A stretch of 64,000 nt of DNA, from assembly GCF_001039355.2 (NCBI RefSeq), contig NW_019775857.1, positions 1,227,927 through 1,291,926 on the forward strand. The letters run 5' to 3'. Shown piece by piece: positions 12,239-24,063 of this stretch. Under the pieces are notes generated by a model. It was not told the DNA's origin, did no database searches, and was given only the letters and a program-made list of their open reading frames with translations. Numbering within the stretch: the stretch's first letter is position 1; every line of letters starts with the position of its first letter. Made by a program: the position numbers and the translations under genes. The DNA comes from Lingula anatina. Its lineage: Eukaryota; Brachiopoda; Lingulata; Lingulida; Lingulidae.

Positions 12239-15200
12239 CACGTACTTTTCTCAAACGTCTAATGGAATATATTTGTACACGGCAGATATTCTAGATTTCT
12301 CACTGATTAGAAGAAAACCCAAGGGCTATGATAGTGTAACCGACATATTAACGTTACGGACAGGTGTATCTGGTGCTATATGAAAACAAACTACTGAAGT
12401 AATTCCCAGCCAAATTTCTAACCTTTGCTTTCCAGCATTGTGCGCGTTTACTGCATACATTGCTTGAATTGATTTTAAGCAACAAACCCTGGGTATATTC
12501 AGGACAACAGGAGACAAGCCAGACTTTTCTGAGCCTTCTTAAAGCTTAATTGGGCTCTTTGGATAAATCGCAACGGCGGGTAACGAGTAATGATTTTATG
12601 GTACATGCAAGGACTACATACTGCAGCTCTTATAACAGTCACTATGATGGCTTTCATCACTCGATTTCACAAACTTCAGCTGTGTCTCGCTCGCTGGGAT
12701 GCAAAAAGTCTAAGCACGTTCGGTCCACCTTTCGCTTGTTGTGTTACTTAATCTCAAATCTAAATTAAACCCACAAAACAATTATAGTCAAGCACATATA
12801 TAAATAACCGAAATACCACGCCTGATGAATCTATATTTAAGACTCGAGTCTTTTTAAGGTCTTCAACTTTTTTTGTGATTTCCCTTTCTATCCACGAAAT
12901 GAAATTTCTGAAATCACTGCACATATTAAATCGTATTTAACTGCCATTACATTGGAGAGATATAACGCACCGTGTCCTACCTGTCCAACCCGAGTTCCGC
13001 TTTTTAATGGCTGCACCAGGGCGAATGGAGGCTTAAAGCATGCGCGACAAGTTGCTTGTGTTACGTAACTTCACGCTCAGATGGCTGTGAAATCGCGCCA
13101 TCCACTGAACAACATCTTTCGCATGAACCGATATGCTCCCACTGTACAGCAAATACCATTGAATACAAATCTGGAGTTCTTACAACGCCTTTTCTCGGAT
13201 TGATCTAGCTGACAGTACACAACCGAGCCACAGTACTACGCGAGCTAACGGGATGAAGTCATCAATATACAATTAGGCTCAATCAGATAATTGAAGTCCG
13301 ATCTTGGCGGTAACTAAGTAAAAAGCCCACTGGGAAACAGCTCGGTATTCGAGGCAAACTTGCAGAGTCCGTCTGCATCTTGATGGTTTTTAACGACCCA
13401 AATTCTCCGGATTGTTCCTGAGCTACAATTCACCGAGCGTTGTTCTACTCTGCTGACTGCCTTATAAATCTTATCCATAAATCAAGACTTATATGAATTC
13501 TATTTGGAACAGAGAAACTACGTAATCCTCTAGATTCTTGTTGTTCCTTTTCTTCGTGCGGTAATAATATGTTGTTCTTGTGTATTCTGCTTTAAAGCTG
13601 TATTTGTGCTGTCGGGTCTAAGTTGCGCAATGGGAACAAATCTTTCTGATATCATAATATCGCGGAACGGTGATTCTAAGATCAGAACATCGTAATACCT
13701 CCTTTTCTGCCAAATTTGAAATGAAGAAGTAAATTGAAGGCTTATTTACAATCAATGTGAATCGATCTCTTGCTTGGCTTTATCAGCAGTTCTTGGCTGG
13801 AGGCGAACATGTGTTGCCGAGTTGGATGGGAGGAGCCAACTAGAACTTTTCATTCGGCAAGAATGCAATGAACATTTAAATAGAAAACTTGGACGTAAAC
13901 AAGAAAAAGTATGCTGAGACATTTATTCATTATTATGAATCCAGGACCCTGAAGCCAAACTAGTTTTTGTTTTGTATTTGATTAAAAAAAGGCAAACGGG
14001 ATGTATTTCTTTTACTTTTGGCAACTTGAAGCACTTGTAGACAGATTTATTAACCAACCTACGCAAACATTAATTCATAGGCCTCTGGGGCACTACACGT
14101 ACTGGGTATTAAGTCATAGAGCCTGCCATATCTTATAAAAAAATAGCTCCTCATGCAGGAGATCTCTGCCAAGTCCTGTGCTGTGAAGAGCGAAGGCGTT
14201 GAAATATTTCAAAATTCTCTGACAAAAATTTTACCCAAGACAGGGTTATTTTTAACCTGTGCACACGAACAACATATAATCATCGCAGGCTTTTGAGACT
14301 GAACGATCCTGTGATATGGCACCTACTAGTACCACTGCACACCCCCACCACCCGCCTTTCATAACAGACACCGTGTACTACTAAAATTTTGAATCAAAAA
14401 AAAAGTTGAAAAATGTGCAAACGGATTCCATTCCTCTTTATTGAATCCTCCGTCTATTTCACAATATAATCGAAGTTTCAGCAATGAAGAAATGTTTTTT
14501 AACAAAAAGTCAATTTTCAAATAATTCCAACCATGAACTGAACGAGAACACTTACATCATGCCCCCTGTTGATTAGTTACTTCTCAACGTTCTACGAGGT
14601 CTTAAAATATACTACTGGCAGCAAGAATGTATATTTGGAAAAGTGAAAAGGGAGCTCCCCCAAACCCTCTCAATGCGCCTACAGGCTCCGTCGATAAGTG
14701 CTGCTAATTAACGTTCTCTAAAGTTTGCTATCAAGTAACAAAATGCACAAAAAGAGAGTAGACGCTTTCTATACTTACAACAACCACAGAAGCGATACAG
14801 AGGATGGAGTTTCAGTATTTATCGCTTCAAATCGCAAATGTAAACTGGATTTTAGAACCTGACACACGTGAGCTTAATCGCGTTGTATACGTTTAAACAC
14901 TGAATGCATAAAGTTACCATGTCATAAGCTATATTTTAGAGTCGTAGAATATTATATGCACGATATGTCGACCCTAAACTTATATGATGGACACGAAATA
15001 CGTCAGAACTAAGGGCTAAGGTTATGGTCAGATAAGTGGCCCGTATTGTACCAGCATCCATATGGCAGTTAAGCTAAAACAGTCTTATTCGGATGTGGAT
15101 GACAGGGATGCATATTAATCTTTCTAAGCGCTTACAGGGCACGTGCTTTTTTCAAAGAAAATATTTCTAAATAGTTGTAACTGATCACTACAGTAGCTTA

Positions 15201-15430
15201 TATCTGTGCTGTAGACAGGTCAGAAGATTGATGGGTCAAAAGGCGCTTTAAGAACTTGTTAACACGCAAAGGTTCCTTACCCCTTAATTCTATTTAAAAG
15301 GGCAGTAAATTTCACAGAGAAATTAAATATGCACATTACTTAAAGTTTTTAACGTTTAAAAATCAAAATAAAGATTATGCTTCAAATGTTATCATAAAAG
15401 CTCTGTTTAAATCATTCAACAAAATCTCTA
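12239..15430. other. No gene seen; higher-GC patch at about 12960-13460
   Basis: No supported coding sequence. The patch at about 12960-13460 is richer in G+C and CpG than its surroundings and has a minus-strand TATA-like motif (TTTATAAGG) near 13464-13472. It could be a promoter or 5' UTR exon for the minus-strand receptor gene about 7.5 kb downstream, but this is only a guess from composition and orientation. Confidence 0.3.
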
Positions 15431-15459
15431 TGATAAATCATGTTTAACATGATTTATCA
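15431..15459. repeat. Perfect 12-bp hairpin, 5-base loop
   Basis: The arms TGATAAATCATG (15431-15442) and CATGATTTATCA (15448-15459) are exact reverse complements around TTTAA. No surrounding transposon borders were recognised. Confidence 0.85.
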
Positions 15460-16590
15460 AAGAAATTTAAAAATGACATAGACGTTTATGCACCGAGCAA
15501 CATTTAAACACAGCCCTTTGAAAAACATATCACGTCTTCAGGGTAGCATTTTGGCAAAGTTACCCTTCATTAAGTTTCGTAGACCTGAACTTTGTATACT
15601 CAATTTGCATTCGTTGCTAACAATCTGTCCAATTAACAGTATGTAGGATGCTTTTTTTTTGCTCGCGTGACACAAAAGAAGAGTTTTATAGCCGTGGACA
15701 CGAACTCGTAAGAGTAGCGCGCAAGATGAATACACCACTCGCTACCAAACACTAAAGGTGAAATATTGCCAACTATTTGAGTTGTTGATTCGCCGCCAAA
15801 GTCAAGATATACTGCTAACCAGCAAACGATAGTCCATAAAATTTATCTAAATTTAATAACCGTTCTGGTTAAACATATGGCAATTTTTTTATCAAAATGT
15901 GAAGTGCAATTAACAACCTTCCGTCTAAGTAAGTTGTATGATAGTTTTAATTGTCATTGAACATAGATCGAGAGAGTCACAAACTTGAAACAGCCATTCA
16001 TTAAGCCAAAGTATCCTCTATGTGGCAAAATCCCTCCAAATGGACATTGGGATTTTAGAAGTCCTCTCCTTTCTGAAAGAATTAAACGCTGAATCAGTGT
16101 AAGGGTATTCGCAGTTTTTAGCAATTTCTACTTAAACTTACATCAGGTTGATCTTTAAGCTGATCAAAGTCTGTATATAATTGTGATTAACGTTGTGTAA
16201 AAAAAGACGAAGCGTGACGAATGTTGCCCCTCATTGTGGTTGGTGAGCCCAATAGCGCTGTGTATGCACGGTCTTAATGGCACGGCTCTTTGTATCATGC
16301 CCTTCTATCTTGACTCTAATTATTCAAAACTAGCATAAATTGACTAAAATAACTTTAAAATGTGTTCAGATAATCTATGGTAGCAAAAGCTAATACATTA
16401 CTTCATAACAACGTTTCAGTCTAAACTTAATACATAAGATAGGGGTTGGTCGTTTATTCCCATCGATTTGACTGAAAAGATATAAAGTAATAAAGCTGGA
16501 TATCCTTCTTTTAATCTAGAAAAATGTCAATTTTTGTGGGGAACATGGACTATCACAATGCCATGAAAGCTGGCATTTTTTTATTGACAA
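15460..16590. other. Non-coding stretch
   Basis: No gene, RNA gene or repeat element was recognised. Open frames are short and AT-rich. Confidence 0.5.
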
Positions 16591-16596
16591 TATTCA

Positions 16597-16850
16597 TTGA
16601 ATGACCGGTATGACAGGAATGCTAATCTTAGGAATGAAAATCCGGGGTCCCATATGATAAGTACATGTTGGGGTTAGCCGGTGTGACAGGAATGGTAGTC
16701 CGCTAGGAGCTTTAGTCCGTTTCCCATTACTTTGCACAGGTGATATTAGTCCCATATACTAACCCCAATTCTCCGACTAACCCTAACCTGTACTCATCAT
16801 ATGGGATCCCGGACTTCCATTCCTAGGACTACCATTCCTCTCACACCGGC
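16597..16850. mobile_element. Foldback/MITE-like inverted-repeat element
   Basis: A left arm at about 16604-16678 and a right arm at about 16785-16849 are inverted, imperfect copies of each other. Shared blocks include an ACCGG end, ACAGGAATG/CATTCCTC, CCTAGGA-type and CCCATATGAT motifs. A second ACCGG-type unit is nested inside the left half (about 16679-16710). TATTCA occurs just left (16591-16596) and just right (16851-16856), a possible target-site duplication. No transposase is encoded, so this would be a non-autonomous element. Superfamily unknown. Confidence 0.65.
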
Positions 16851-17174
16851 TATTCAGAGATGACGAAACTGACCACTTATTGCATTTAAGCCAGCTATCT
16901 TCTCCTGCAGCTACATATGTAAAAACCCAAATACTTGACCAGTTCACTGCATGTCTTTGAACTCGTCTGCAAAAGTAATATGGTGGGAATTCTGTCTTTC
17001 ACCTCGTATGAAAAAGTCACCCATTGTTTGCAAGGGAAGACACACACGAGGAACTCTTTCACACCACAGGCTACCAAGGTTTTTGAAGTAATGATAAACC
17101 GAAAAAAATTGAACATCTCACATTACAACGATAAGACCTAAAATACCATCATTCTCAGGTAGATAGTCAAAAGA

Positions 17175-17515
17175 ACTATTACTGTCATCTAATCTACAAG
17201 AGAGTTCCACCGGCTATGCTTCATAGTTAAATCTAGATCTTCAATAGAGTGGTAATATTTCTTCTTCTGTTAACAAGAATACCTGGGGCATCTAAAATAT
17301 GCCATTCTCATTTGCAGAAAACTCTTTTGAATATGCGACCCCGTTTAAATGGAATCAGTTACAATCAGAACTAAGGAATAAAAGCTCAGCAGATGATTTT
17401 TTCAAAAAAAGCTCTGAAGACTTATCTTTTAAAAAGTTTTATGATTTGCCATTTTATACTTTACAGAACACTATAATTAAACATTTTTCTATTTACTTTA
17501 AATATTATTAATTTT
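17175..17515 (+). pseudogene. LINE reverse-transcriptase C-terminal fragment
   Basis: From 17299 a 70-codon frame reads as the tail of a CR1/jockey-type non-LTR retrotransposon ORF2. Family tails commonly have F-x-A-x-P-x-L-W-N-x-L-P then LR and a spaced F-K block. Here SFEYATPFKWNQLQSELR is followed by DDFFKKSSEDLSFKKF. The residues just upstream (IPGASK) fit the preceding part of the motif but in another frame, so there is at least one frameshift plus a stop at 17293-17295. Catalytic reverse-transcriptase motifs and the endonuclease are absent, as expected for a 5'-truncated, decayed insertion. An AT-rich 3' end follows the stop at 17509-17511. Confidence 0.55.
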
Positions 17516-19903
17516 TAATCTAAAATAATCCATTTAACTTTTTATTTTATTTGTAAGGTCTACAGAACATATTCATTATTATTAAAACACTGGCGAAGTA
17601 CAACAAAGACCTGATCTTTTTTTTTATATATAAAATACGTTTTCTTCAGTTTTAAGTTTTGTGTGAATATTAAGTAACACTGGGAATTGCCGCTTTAAGA
17701 CAGTAGGCCTACTCAATAAGCAAATGATACAAGCACTTTGTCCAGTTACTCAAATGAAAATTTAATGTTAAAAAATAAGAAAAGCACAGATTCTTGAAAG
17801 CGTAAAAGAAAGAAGATACCTAGGGAAGAAACTGATCGTTAAGTACAATAAATCAATACTACCACCATCCTCGACAATCTTTCATTCTTTCAACCTGACA
17901 AAAATAACCTTAACAATGTGATGCTTTTACACTGATCGCGTGAAAAGAGATGATATGGTGAACGGAAACTGAATATCAATACAGAATAACGAGGTTATTT
18001 TAAATCGAACAATGCGTGACGGACAATAGAGCGTGCATCGTAAAGGTTCCCTGGTCCGTTCACACATATCAAAAATTTGTAGATATCTATTCCCTGGACG
18101 GGACTGCTCCAAATAGCCTGGTTAAGAATTATTTGTATGTCAACAGATAAGTGATAATATGGTTAACCGGTATATTCGAAAAAACCTAAAAATGTGAAAG
18201 CTGATAAATGTGCCTCTCTTTTCCGCAATCTACATTCCCTTTACTCAATGTTTCCTCTTGGTGCGCCAGTGCTTCGACACATCATACATCATAAGATGGG
18301 CCAAGGGCAGCGGCAACGCTGTGTGCGGCTTGAGAGTAGCAGTATAAAAGGATAATTAAAATCCACGACGACGGTCTTGTTGTGGCTAGTCCGGAAACAA
18401 CGCTAAGAAAGCAATAGCTGGAACCAGGAGTACAGCAACATACACCCGCTGATCATCTCAGCACGTGACTTCTACCGTATAGATATGCAGAAACATGCAG
18501 CCATATCGAATAGTTTTCAATAATAATCATATCTCATTTAGCCACTAGTAGACCTACGCTTTTTTTTCTTTATATCTTAATCTGTAACGTCTTGTTTATA
18601 TTCCACGAAACTGAAAATTTATATAGATATTAAGGAGTATGAATGATCTTATTTTCGCTCGCCATTACTTAAGAAACTGGATAAGACTTTACTGAAAAAA
18701 AAAAAACTACGGCATCAAAATAGCTAAAATAATCTACATATTCTACCACGTCTACTATATAGTCGTCAGTACCCGGCACCTTTTGACGAAGTCATTCAGC
18801 CTTAACGTATGGCAAATCAGAACTTGAATGACCATGTAAACCAGTGATGGAACACACCTTTGAGTTGATGTACGTTTGAAAGCACTGCTGCATATGAGGA
18901 TATTCTTATAAATTGAAAACGACTCTCTGTGGCTTTGTAACAGCAATCACTTTTCATAAAATGAATACTGACACGCAAATTGCTAGGGCGTAAATTACAT
19001 CAGAGCAAAATATTTCAATAAAACGCTATTATAGAAGCACTTTTAAGTGCATTAGTAACATGCAACTAAATATATGAAGTATAGTATAGTATCTCTTGAA
19101 GCGCAATGTTTCAGTTTCAACAAGTAACAACAATCAAGGAGCAGATGAAAAGCTAGATAAGTCACTTGTCCGCATAGCTCAGGTATTGACATTCACGGAC
19201 AGAATCATCGATCCAAAATACAGATAAACCGTAACATGATCTACAGGCAAAAGAACACCTTACAGCAAGTCCACCTACTTACCTGGGTATGTTCATCCAT
19301 TGAGAAATTACCTGACAAAGCGCAATGAACCTAATCCTATACGACAGTAGTTATATTATCTTGATATCATGGTTATTATATAAACCCTGTGGTTAGAGCA
19401 ATTTTCTGCCTGATTGCAGAGATTTGAGATATTAGTAACGTAGCTAGAAGGCAGGCAAAGCTAATGCATTCTAGGTATACGTTTGTAGCTGCAGTAGTTT
19501 AATGCGGCCATACATGTCTTTCGACTAGATTGAATTCTGGCATCTGCCGCCAACGGGACATTCGGACTACATATATTCTATACAGACAATACCACATGCA
19601 TGCAACCTTCAGCTAAACTGTGTGCACGTCTTTACATTATTATGAATAGTCTCATGGTGTCTCATTCACATCTGATCACACTAGAAAGCGTATTGCGGGG
19701 TTGGGGTGCGTTAGGGATAGATCATGGTTGGAGTGGGTTTGGGATAGATCATCATCAGTGATGTGTATGTGCCCCCCTTAAGGTAGATGGTACTAAGGTA
19801 TGATATTGGTTTATAAAGATACAGATACATATACCTATGTCAAAGATAGTTTGTTTATACTAGTAGTTTTCCAGATGTTACCCAGATACATACCTGCAGG
19901 AGA
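17516..19903. other. No gene seen; TATA-like motif and short direct repeat
   Basis: No supported coding sequence. A consensus-like TATAAAAG lies at 18343-18350 on the plus strand with GC-richer flanks, but no gene follows it. A 27-base unit is tandemly repeated twice at 19699-19725 and 19726-19752 (ends in GGGATAGATCAT, few mismatches). A minus-strand donor match (CAG then GTAAGT) lies at 19279-19287, just after a short frame beginning ATGGATGAA. Confidence 0.4.
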
Positions 19904-19937
19904 GATTGTCGAGGCACTAGCTACAGTCTGTACGAAA
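19904..19937 (-). CDS. Candidate 34-base internal exon, gene unknown
   Basis: On the minus strand a pyrimidine-rich acceptor (ending TTTCGTACAG) is followed by 34 bases and a strong donor (CTGCAG then GTATGT). Only one of three frames is open, reading TVASASTISPA and leaving one base. Both splice sites are good, but the segment is too short for a domain call and no partner exon has been shown. It might also be a 5' UTR exon of the minus-strand receptor gene. Confidence 0.25.
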
Positions 19938-20202
19938 GAAATAAACCTTTACAACTTCTTAAATCGGTCTTGCTAGCATATTGCGCCATCAATTCCATCT
20001 GTCATTTTTCTACTTGACTCACGGCCACCCAAAACCTATGTTAAACTTGAAATTTCTTTCCTTCCGCGCGGCTATTGCATTATTTAATCCGCCCTGATAG
20101 TTCATCTATAGTAGACTTTGTGTGACATGAAAAAAGACCTTAACCCAAGCTGACGATGCTCATCGCTGCAATCAACTGTTAAGACAAAAATACCTACACA
20201 TG

Positions 20203-20256
20203 TGCGTGCACGCACGCACGCACGCGTGCGCACACACGCGCACACACACACACAGA
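20203..20256. repeat. Alternating purine-pyrimidine tract (CA/CG)
   Basis: GCAC/GCGC units run into a CA array. Alternating purine-pyrimidine with CG steps is the classic sequence type for Z-DNA formation. The 95-codon minus-strand and 69-codon plus-strand frames through it are repeat-driven. Confidence 0.85.
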
Positions 20257-21750
20257 AAAAGAAAGTCGCACAACACGCAGAAACAAACACCAACACAAGG
20301 TTATTGAAAGCTTTTCTCCCAGGTGTGTGTATTGAGAGGCGGGGAGAGGAGGGAGACGGTTTGTATATTCTCAAGAATGGCAATCGCAACCATATCTACC
20401 CCGAGTGTTGAAGTAGATGTAGCTATAATTCCAGTTTTTATGGTGTTTGTACATTCATCGCTCCCCCGAAGCAATACTGCATATCTAATTAAAATATCTA
20501 ATTAAAACAACACACAATGAATTTTCTTTATTTTGGACTTTTTTCTCAAAGTTCCACCAGACAGTATAATGATTTTTTTTTCACTTGGTAATAAAAATTG
20601 ACAAATGGCACTATTCTGAAATTTCAAATGCACTTAGTACTCTCGCCGTAATATGTCAGCTCTGACAATGTTTTGCCAGAAACGGAAAACGTCTTCATTC
20701 ATAATATAAGCTCCTTGTGGATTCAATGTAGTAAATATGTAATGCAACCGCCATTCTTGGGACATTGAGAAGATGTGTGCAGGTACTTTAAGATATTTGG
20801 ATATCGTAACTGAGCCATTGTTTCCGGCCAGAGATGTCAACAGCAATAAAATGTTGACAGTGGATGGCAGATTTGTCTGACACAAATCTCTGATAAAAGC
20901 ATGCCTCATAAAGCATCAGGCAGCTACGATTCTGATGTCGTTTCAAAAGTGAATTATGTAGGCTTACATGTGACAACTAATGATTGGATTATTATTATAT
21001 TATTATCATAAGTTACATTGGCGTGCGTATTGCTGAGAGCCTCGTAAATAATGTAGGCGGATAAAACGCATACAACCACACACGGGGGCACTATCAATTT
21101 CTTCTTGCCAAGTTCCCAAAGCCTTCTACAAAGATAGCATTTAAATGGCTTAAAAGGCATTCTGGTCGTGATGTTGAGGCATTACGGGCTTCAAAGAAAT
21201 CATAAAAGATATTAATGCTTTTCATTTCAATTATACTCTTCCAAACAGCTGGTCATGTTCTATATGTATAACCTCTTCAGTTTTGTTAAATAAAATAATT
21301 GATATTTGGTATTATTTCTTCAGAATATCACTGAAAGCCCGACAGTTATCTAAGGGAGTCAGCATTTGGGTATCAAAATACTGATTAAAATATTGCCTGC
21401 CGATAATCTTGTTGTATTGGCTCAATGACCGAATCAAGATCGCATTATAAAGGAATAAAATGACGTTATTTTGTATTGCACCCATGCTGACCTTAATAGA
21501 ACGTCGCTCAAGTGCTTCATAGCTTTCTTTGTAACAATTGCGTGAAACCTTATATTTGGCGTTATTAGACCTTTTGCGTGTAGACAGATTTAAGAAATTG
21601 CAAGGGTTTATTCCGTACATGTAGATAGAGCAGGCGATAAAAGGGAGAGACTTAGGGGCTTCTTTTCTAGTGCCTCGGCAAACTCCAACGACACGTACGT
21701 CCTATTTGTCTAAATGGCATATCAATACATATAATTCTATATACATTTCA
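20257..21750. other. Non-coding stretch
   Basis: No recognisable gene. Several 60-100 codon frames occur on the minus strand (for example 20634-20909 and 21312-21620), but their composition matches the background and they show no domain or splice context. Confidence 0.45.
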
Positions 21751-21752
21751 AA

Positions 21753-21794
<42 letters not shown>
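21751..21794. repeat. AAT trinucleotide microsatellite
   Basis: About fourteen uninterrupted AAT units. Confidence 0.95.
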
Positions 21795-21795
<1 letters not shown>

Positions 21796-22934
21796 CGTGT
21801 TTATTATGTAGGAGCGAATCATTATGTATAAATTTATTTACCAAAAAGGATATCAGGTTGATCTACTTTATCTCAGTGGCATTTAAGCCAGTGAAAAGTA
21901 AAGTCGAAAGAAGGATTATACTACATGTATGCGAGTCCAAAGCTAAACGTACTTGACCGTTATTCATTCGCATGGCAGACAGATTGATAGACCTTTCTCT
22001 TTTAACCGTTTCATCAATCCAAGCCCATCATAGACGGCTAACGTATTATTCTCCGTCTATCGCTATCCCCTACGTTGGCCAAAGTACGGAATCAATACAC
22101 TTGCAGCCTGAGGTGTGCGTCGCTTAATTAGACGATCTACAGAGAAGGAACAAGTCAAGAAATGCCGACCCATCTACAATGCAAACACAATTTAAATCTA
22201 CAATCGACACTATTTTCGACGGAATGCAAGCCATGGGTTTGGTTTTATCTGAACATTGGTACGACCAACGTTTGGCTAATCTGCTACCCTATCAACCTTC
22301 AGGTGCTAAGCGGATAAACAGGTAGTTATATAAATCGAGTCATCTGGATTTAAAACAAGCTTCCGCAAGTACCCATAAGTCACCTTGTTTATAAACATGA
22401 TTATCAGAAAGTGCTTATCGCTTCCAGATTTCAACACCTTAGATTAACTCCTAACAGACTTAGCAGTGTCAGGGGTGTGAAGGTATGTTTTCACCTAGGC
22501 CTTGTACATTGCACATTACCGAGAAGCATATGTTATCGCTAAAGGTTGTTTTTCGTAGAGTGTACTGAGATTACCTATTGATTATGATAAAGTATATATG
22601 AAATAAATTAAATTTAGAAGGATATATGTAAGATATTTCGTTTTTTTCGAAGGATCGAGCTAGGGGTTCAGCCTAAAGTCAGACCTGAAGAGATTTTACA
22701 TAACATCATCATCAGTGTTCATGCAGTTTTATTTAGTAACAGCAACATTTTCATGTAATAAAAAAAAAAATGTCACGTCTGCGTTTTCAGACAATTTTTT
22801 AGAGATGGCTGTGACTGGTTCGTAGTAGAATTCACCAAATAAAGTCACCATGAATTCACTACACACACATAAACATGTGACCAGGGCTGATCGATTTAAC
22901 GGCAGTTGTGTTCTCAGATCAAGGCACCACATAC
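21795..22934. other. Non-coding stretch
   Basis: No gene was supported. Region 22729-22934 stays open on the minus strand in continuation of the exon candidate at 22935-23030, but past the GTATGT donor its composition falls back to background. Confidence 0.4.
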
Positions 22935-23030
22935 TTAATTGCATCATGAAGGTGGACACGTTTGTGAATGCAGAGTTCGCCACATCAGCCACGTCTTGCA
23001 GCTGGCTAGGAACGGGCTGCCAGTGTCGGA
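22935..23030 (-). CDS. Candidate 96-base internal exon, gene unknown
   Basis: The acceptor ends GGTGTAAG; the exon then reads RHWQPVPSQLQDVADVANS followed by AFTNVSTFMMQL, and ends at a donor beginning GTATGT. The length is 96 bases (2 + 31 codons + 1), so the phase is symmetric. About two thirds of third codon positions are G or C, far above the AT-rich background, which is why I take it as coding. The protein family is not recognised. An overlapping plus-strand frame of 123 codons (22850-23221) is less protein-like. An alternative minus-strand frame is open for most of the exon and would end in a stop, so the frame is not proven. Confidence 0.4.
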
Positions 23031-23245
23031 CTTACACCAGGGCTATTTTTTATCATCCTGGATGCAGTTCATTTGGGAAGTCTTATTTTAATACGGGGAT
23101 AATTTGCTGTTACATCGGTTCAATCTGTTGCACGTGCGCGTCGTTTCAAATTCAATTAATGATTGTATATTTACCTGTGGTCCACTCCAGTCGGGTAAAT
23201 CGGAATCATGTTCATTTCTAATTACTTGCAAATCCCTCTGGTTAC

Positions 23246-23351
23246 CTGCACACAGACTGGCTACATGAACGTACAGTAAAAATCCAATGTCTACCCCGAC
23301 ATACAGCTTTTTGCAGCAATTTACACAATGCATTATTAATAATGAGGTGAA
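23246..23351 (-). CDS. Candidate exon upstream of the 22935-23030 exon
   Basis: The donor is GTGTGCAG then GTAACC. Acceptors are possible after ATTCAG (start 23351) or after CAAAAAG (start 23306). The open frame ends LYVGVDIGFLLYVHVASLCA plus one base, which fits the two leading bases of the next exon across a 215-base GT-AG intron (23031-23245). The hydrophobic run could be a membrane segment. A further minus-strand donor (CCACAG then GTAAAT, near 23170) lies inside that intron, so alternative exon structures are possible. Confidence 0.3.
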
Positions 23352-23850
23352 CTGAATTACACGAACAACATGCACATCCATTGATTGAAGCAGCTTCGAG
23401 TATAAAATGCTGTTTCAAAAATATATTCTTCCATCGTTTAGACACTACTGGAATATCACTGAGGGTTAAACCTTTGTTTATATCTTTAATGACCTAGCGA
23501 ATGACGGACTGTTTGAACTGCAGTTGCTTTGAAACATAGATGTCAGGTAATCGTTTTCACTTTTTTCGGTCTAAATCTTCATCTCTCCTTCACGTTAACC
23601 TGCATTTCTATCACGCATAACTGTTCTCATTTCAGACAGATATATTTATTGGATTTTCCCTCGTCGCTGATGAAATAACTTAACCTAATAGGCAGACAAG
23701 TCAGAGTAACTAGGGCATTTTCCAACTTACATGATCTTTCGAGTGTTCTGGAACAAACCATACCATTGAACCTGTAGACCTAGGTTATTTGCCCCGTCTT
23801 TCCGAGATAAAGTGTGCCCGCACGTATATATAGGCTACTGTAGGAGACCA
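23352..23850. other. Non-coding stretch
   Basis: Nothing recognisable beyond short background frames. Confidence 0.45.
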
Positions 23851-24063
23851 TTCCCACAGATATTTAGATCGATCTATCCCCCTGGGGAGTCTCACTAGAT
23901 TGCTGTCAGCTTAATCGGCTTAAATGTCTGTCCCGGCTAATAAAAGCTGTAAGGGGGTAATTAACTTTTTTTGCGCGCTCGGCTTCCGGAAGCTGACAGC
24001 AATTTAGCGTGAGCCCCCAGGGAGTTAGGTCGATCCAGATGGATCGATCTAAATCTGTGGGAA
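23851..24063. mobile_element. MITE-like element with long terminal inverted repeats
   Basis: The left arm (about 23851-23912) and right arm (about 23989-24063) are inverted copies with small gaps. Matching blocks include TTCCCACAGAT/ATCTGTGGGAA, TAGATCGATC, CCCCTGGGGAG/CCCCCAGGGAG and GCTGTCAGCTT/AAGCTGACAGC. The roughly 75-base centre is unrelated. There is no coding capacity. The structure fits a non-autonomous DNA transposon or foldback element; superfamily and target-site duplication were not determined. Confidence 0.65.

Noticed and set aside
17299-17511. Independent 70-residue protein
   Set aside because: The residue pattern is the tail of LINE reverse transcriptases and the frame is broken upstream.
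22850-23221. 123-codon plus-strand frame
   Set aside because: It is antisense to the more coding-like exon candidate at 22935-23030 and has a Cys/His-scattered composition with no domain.
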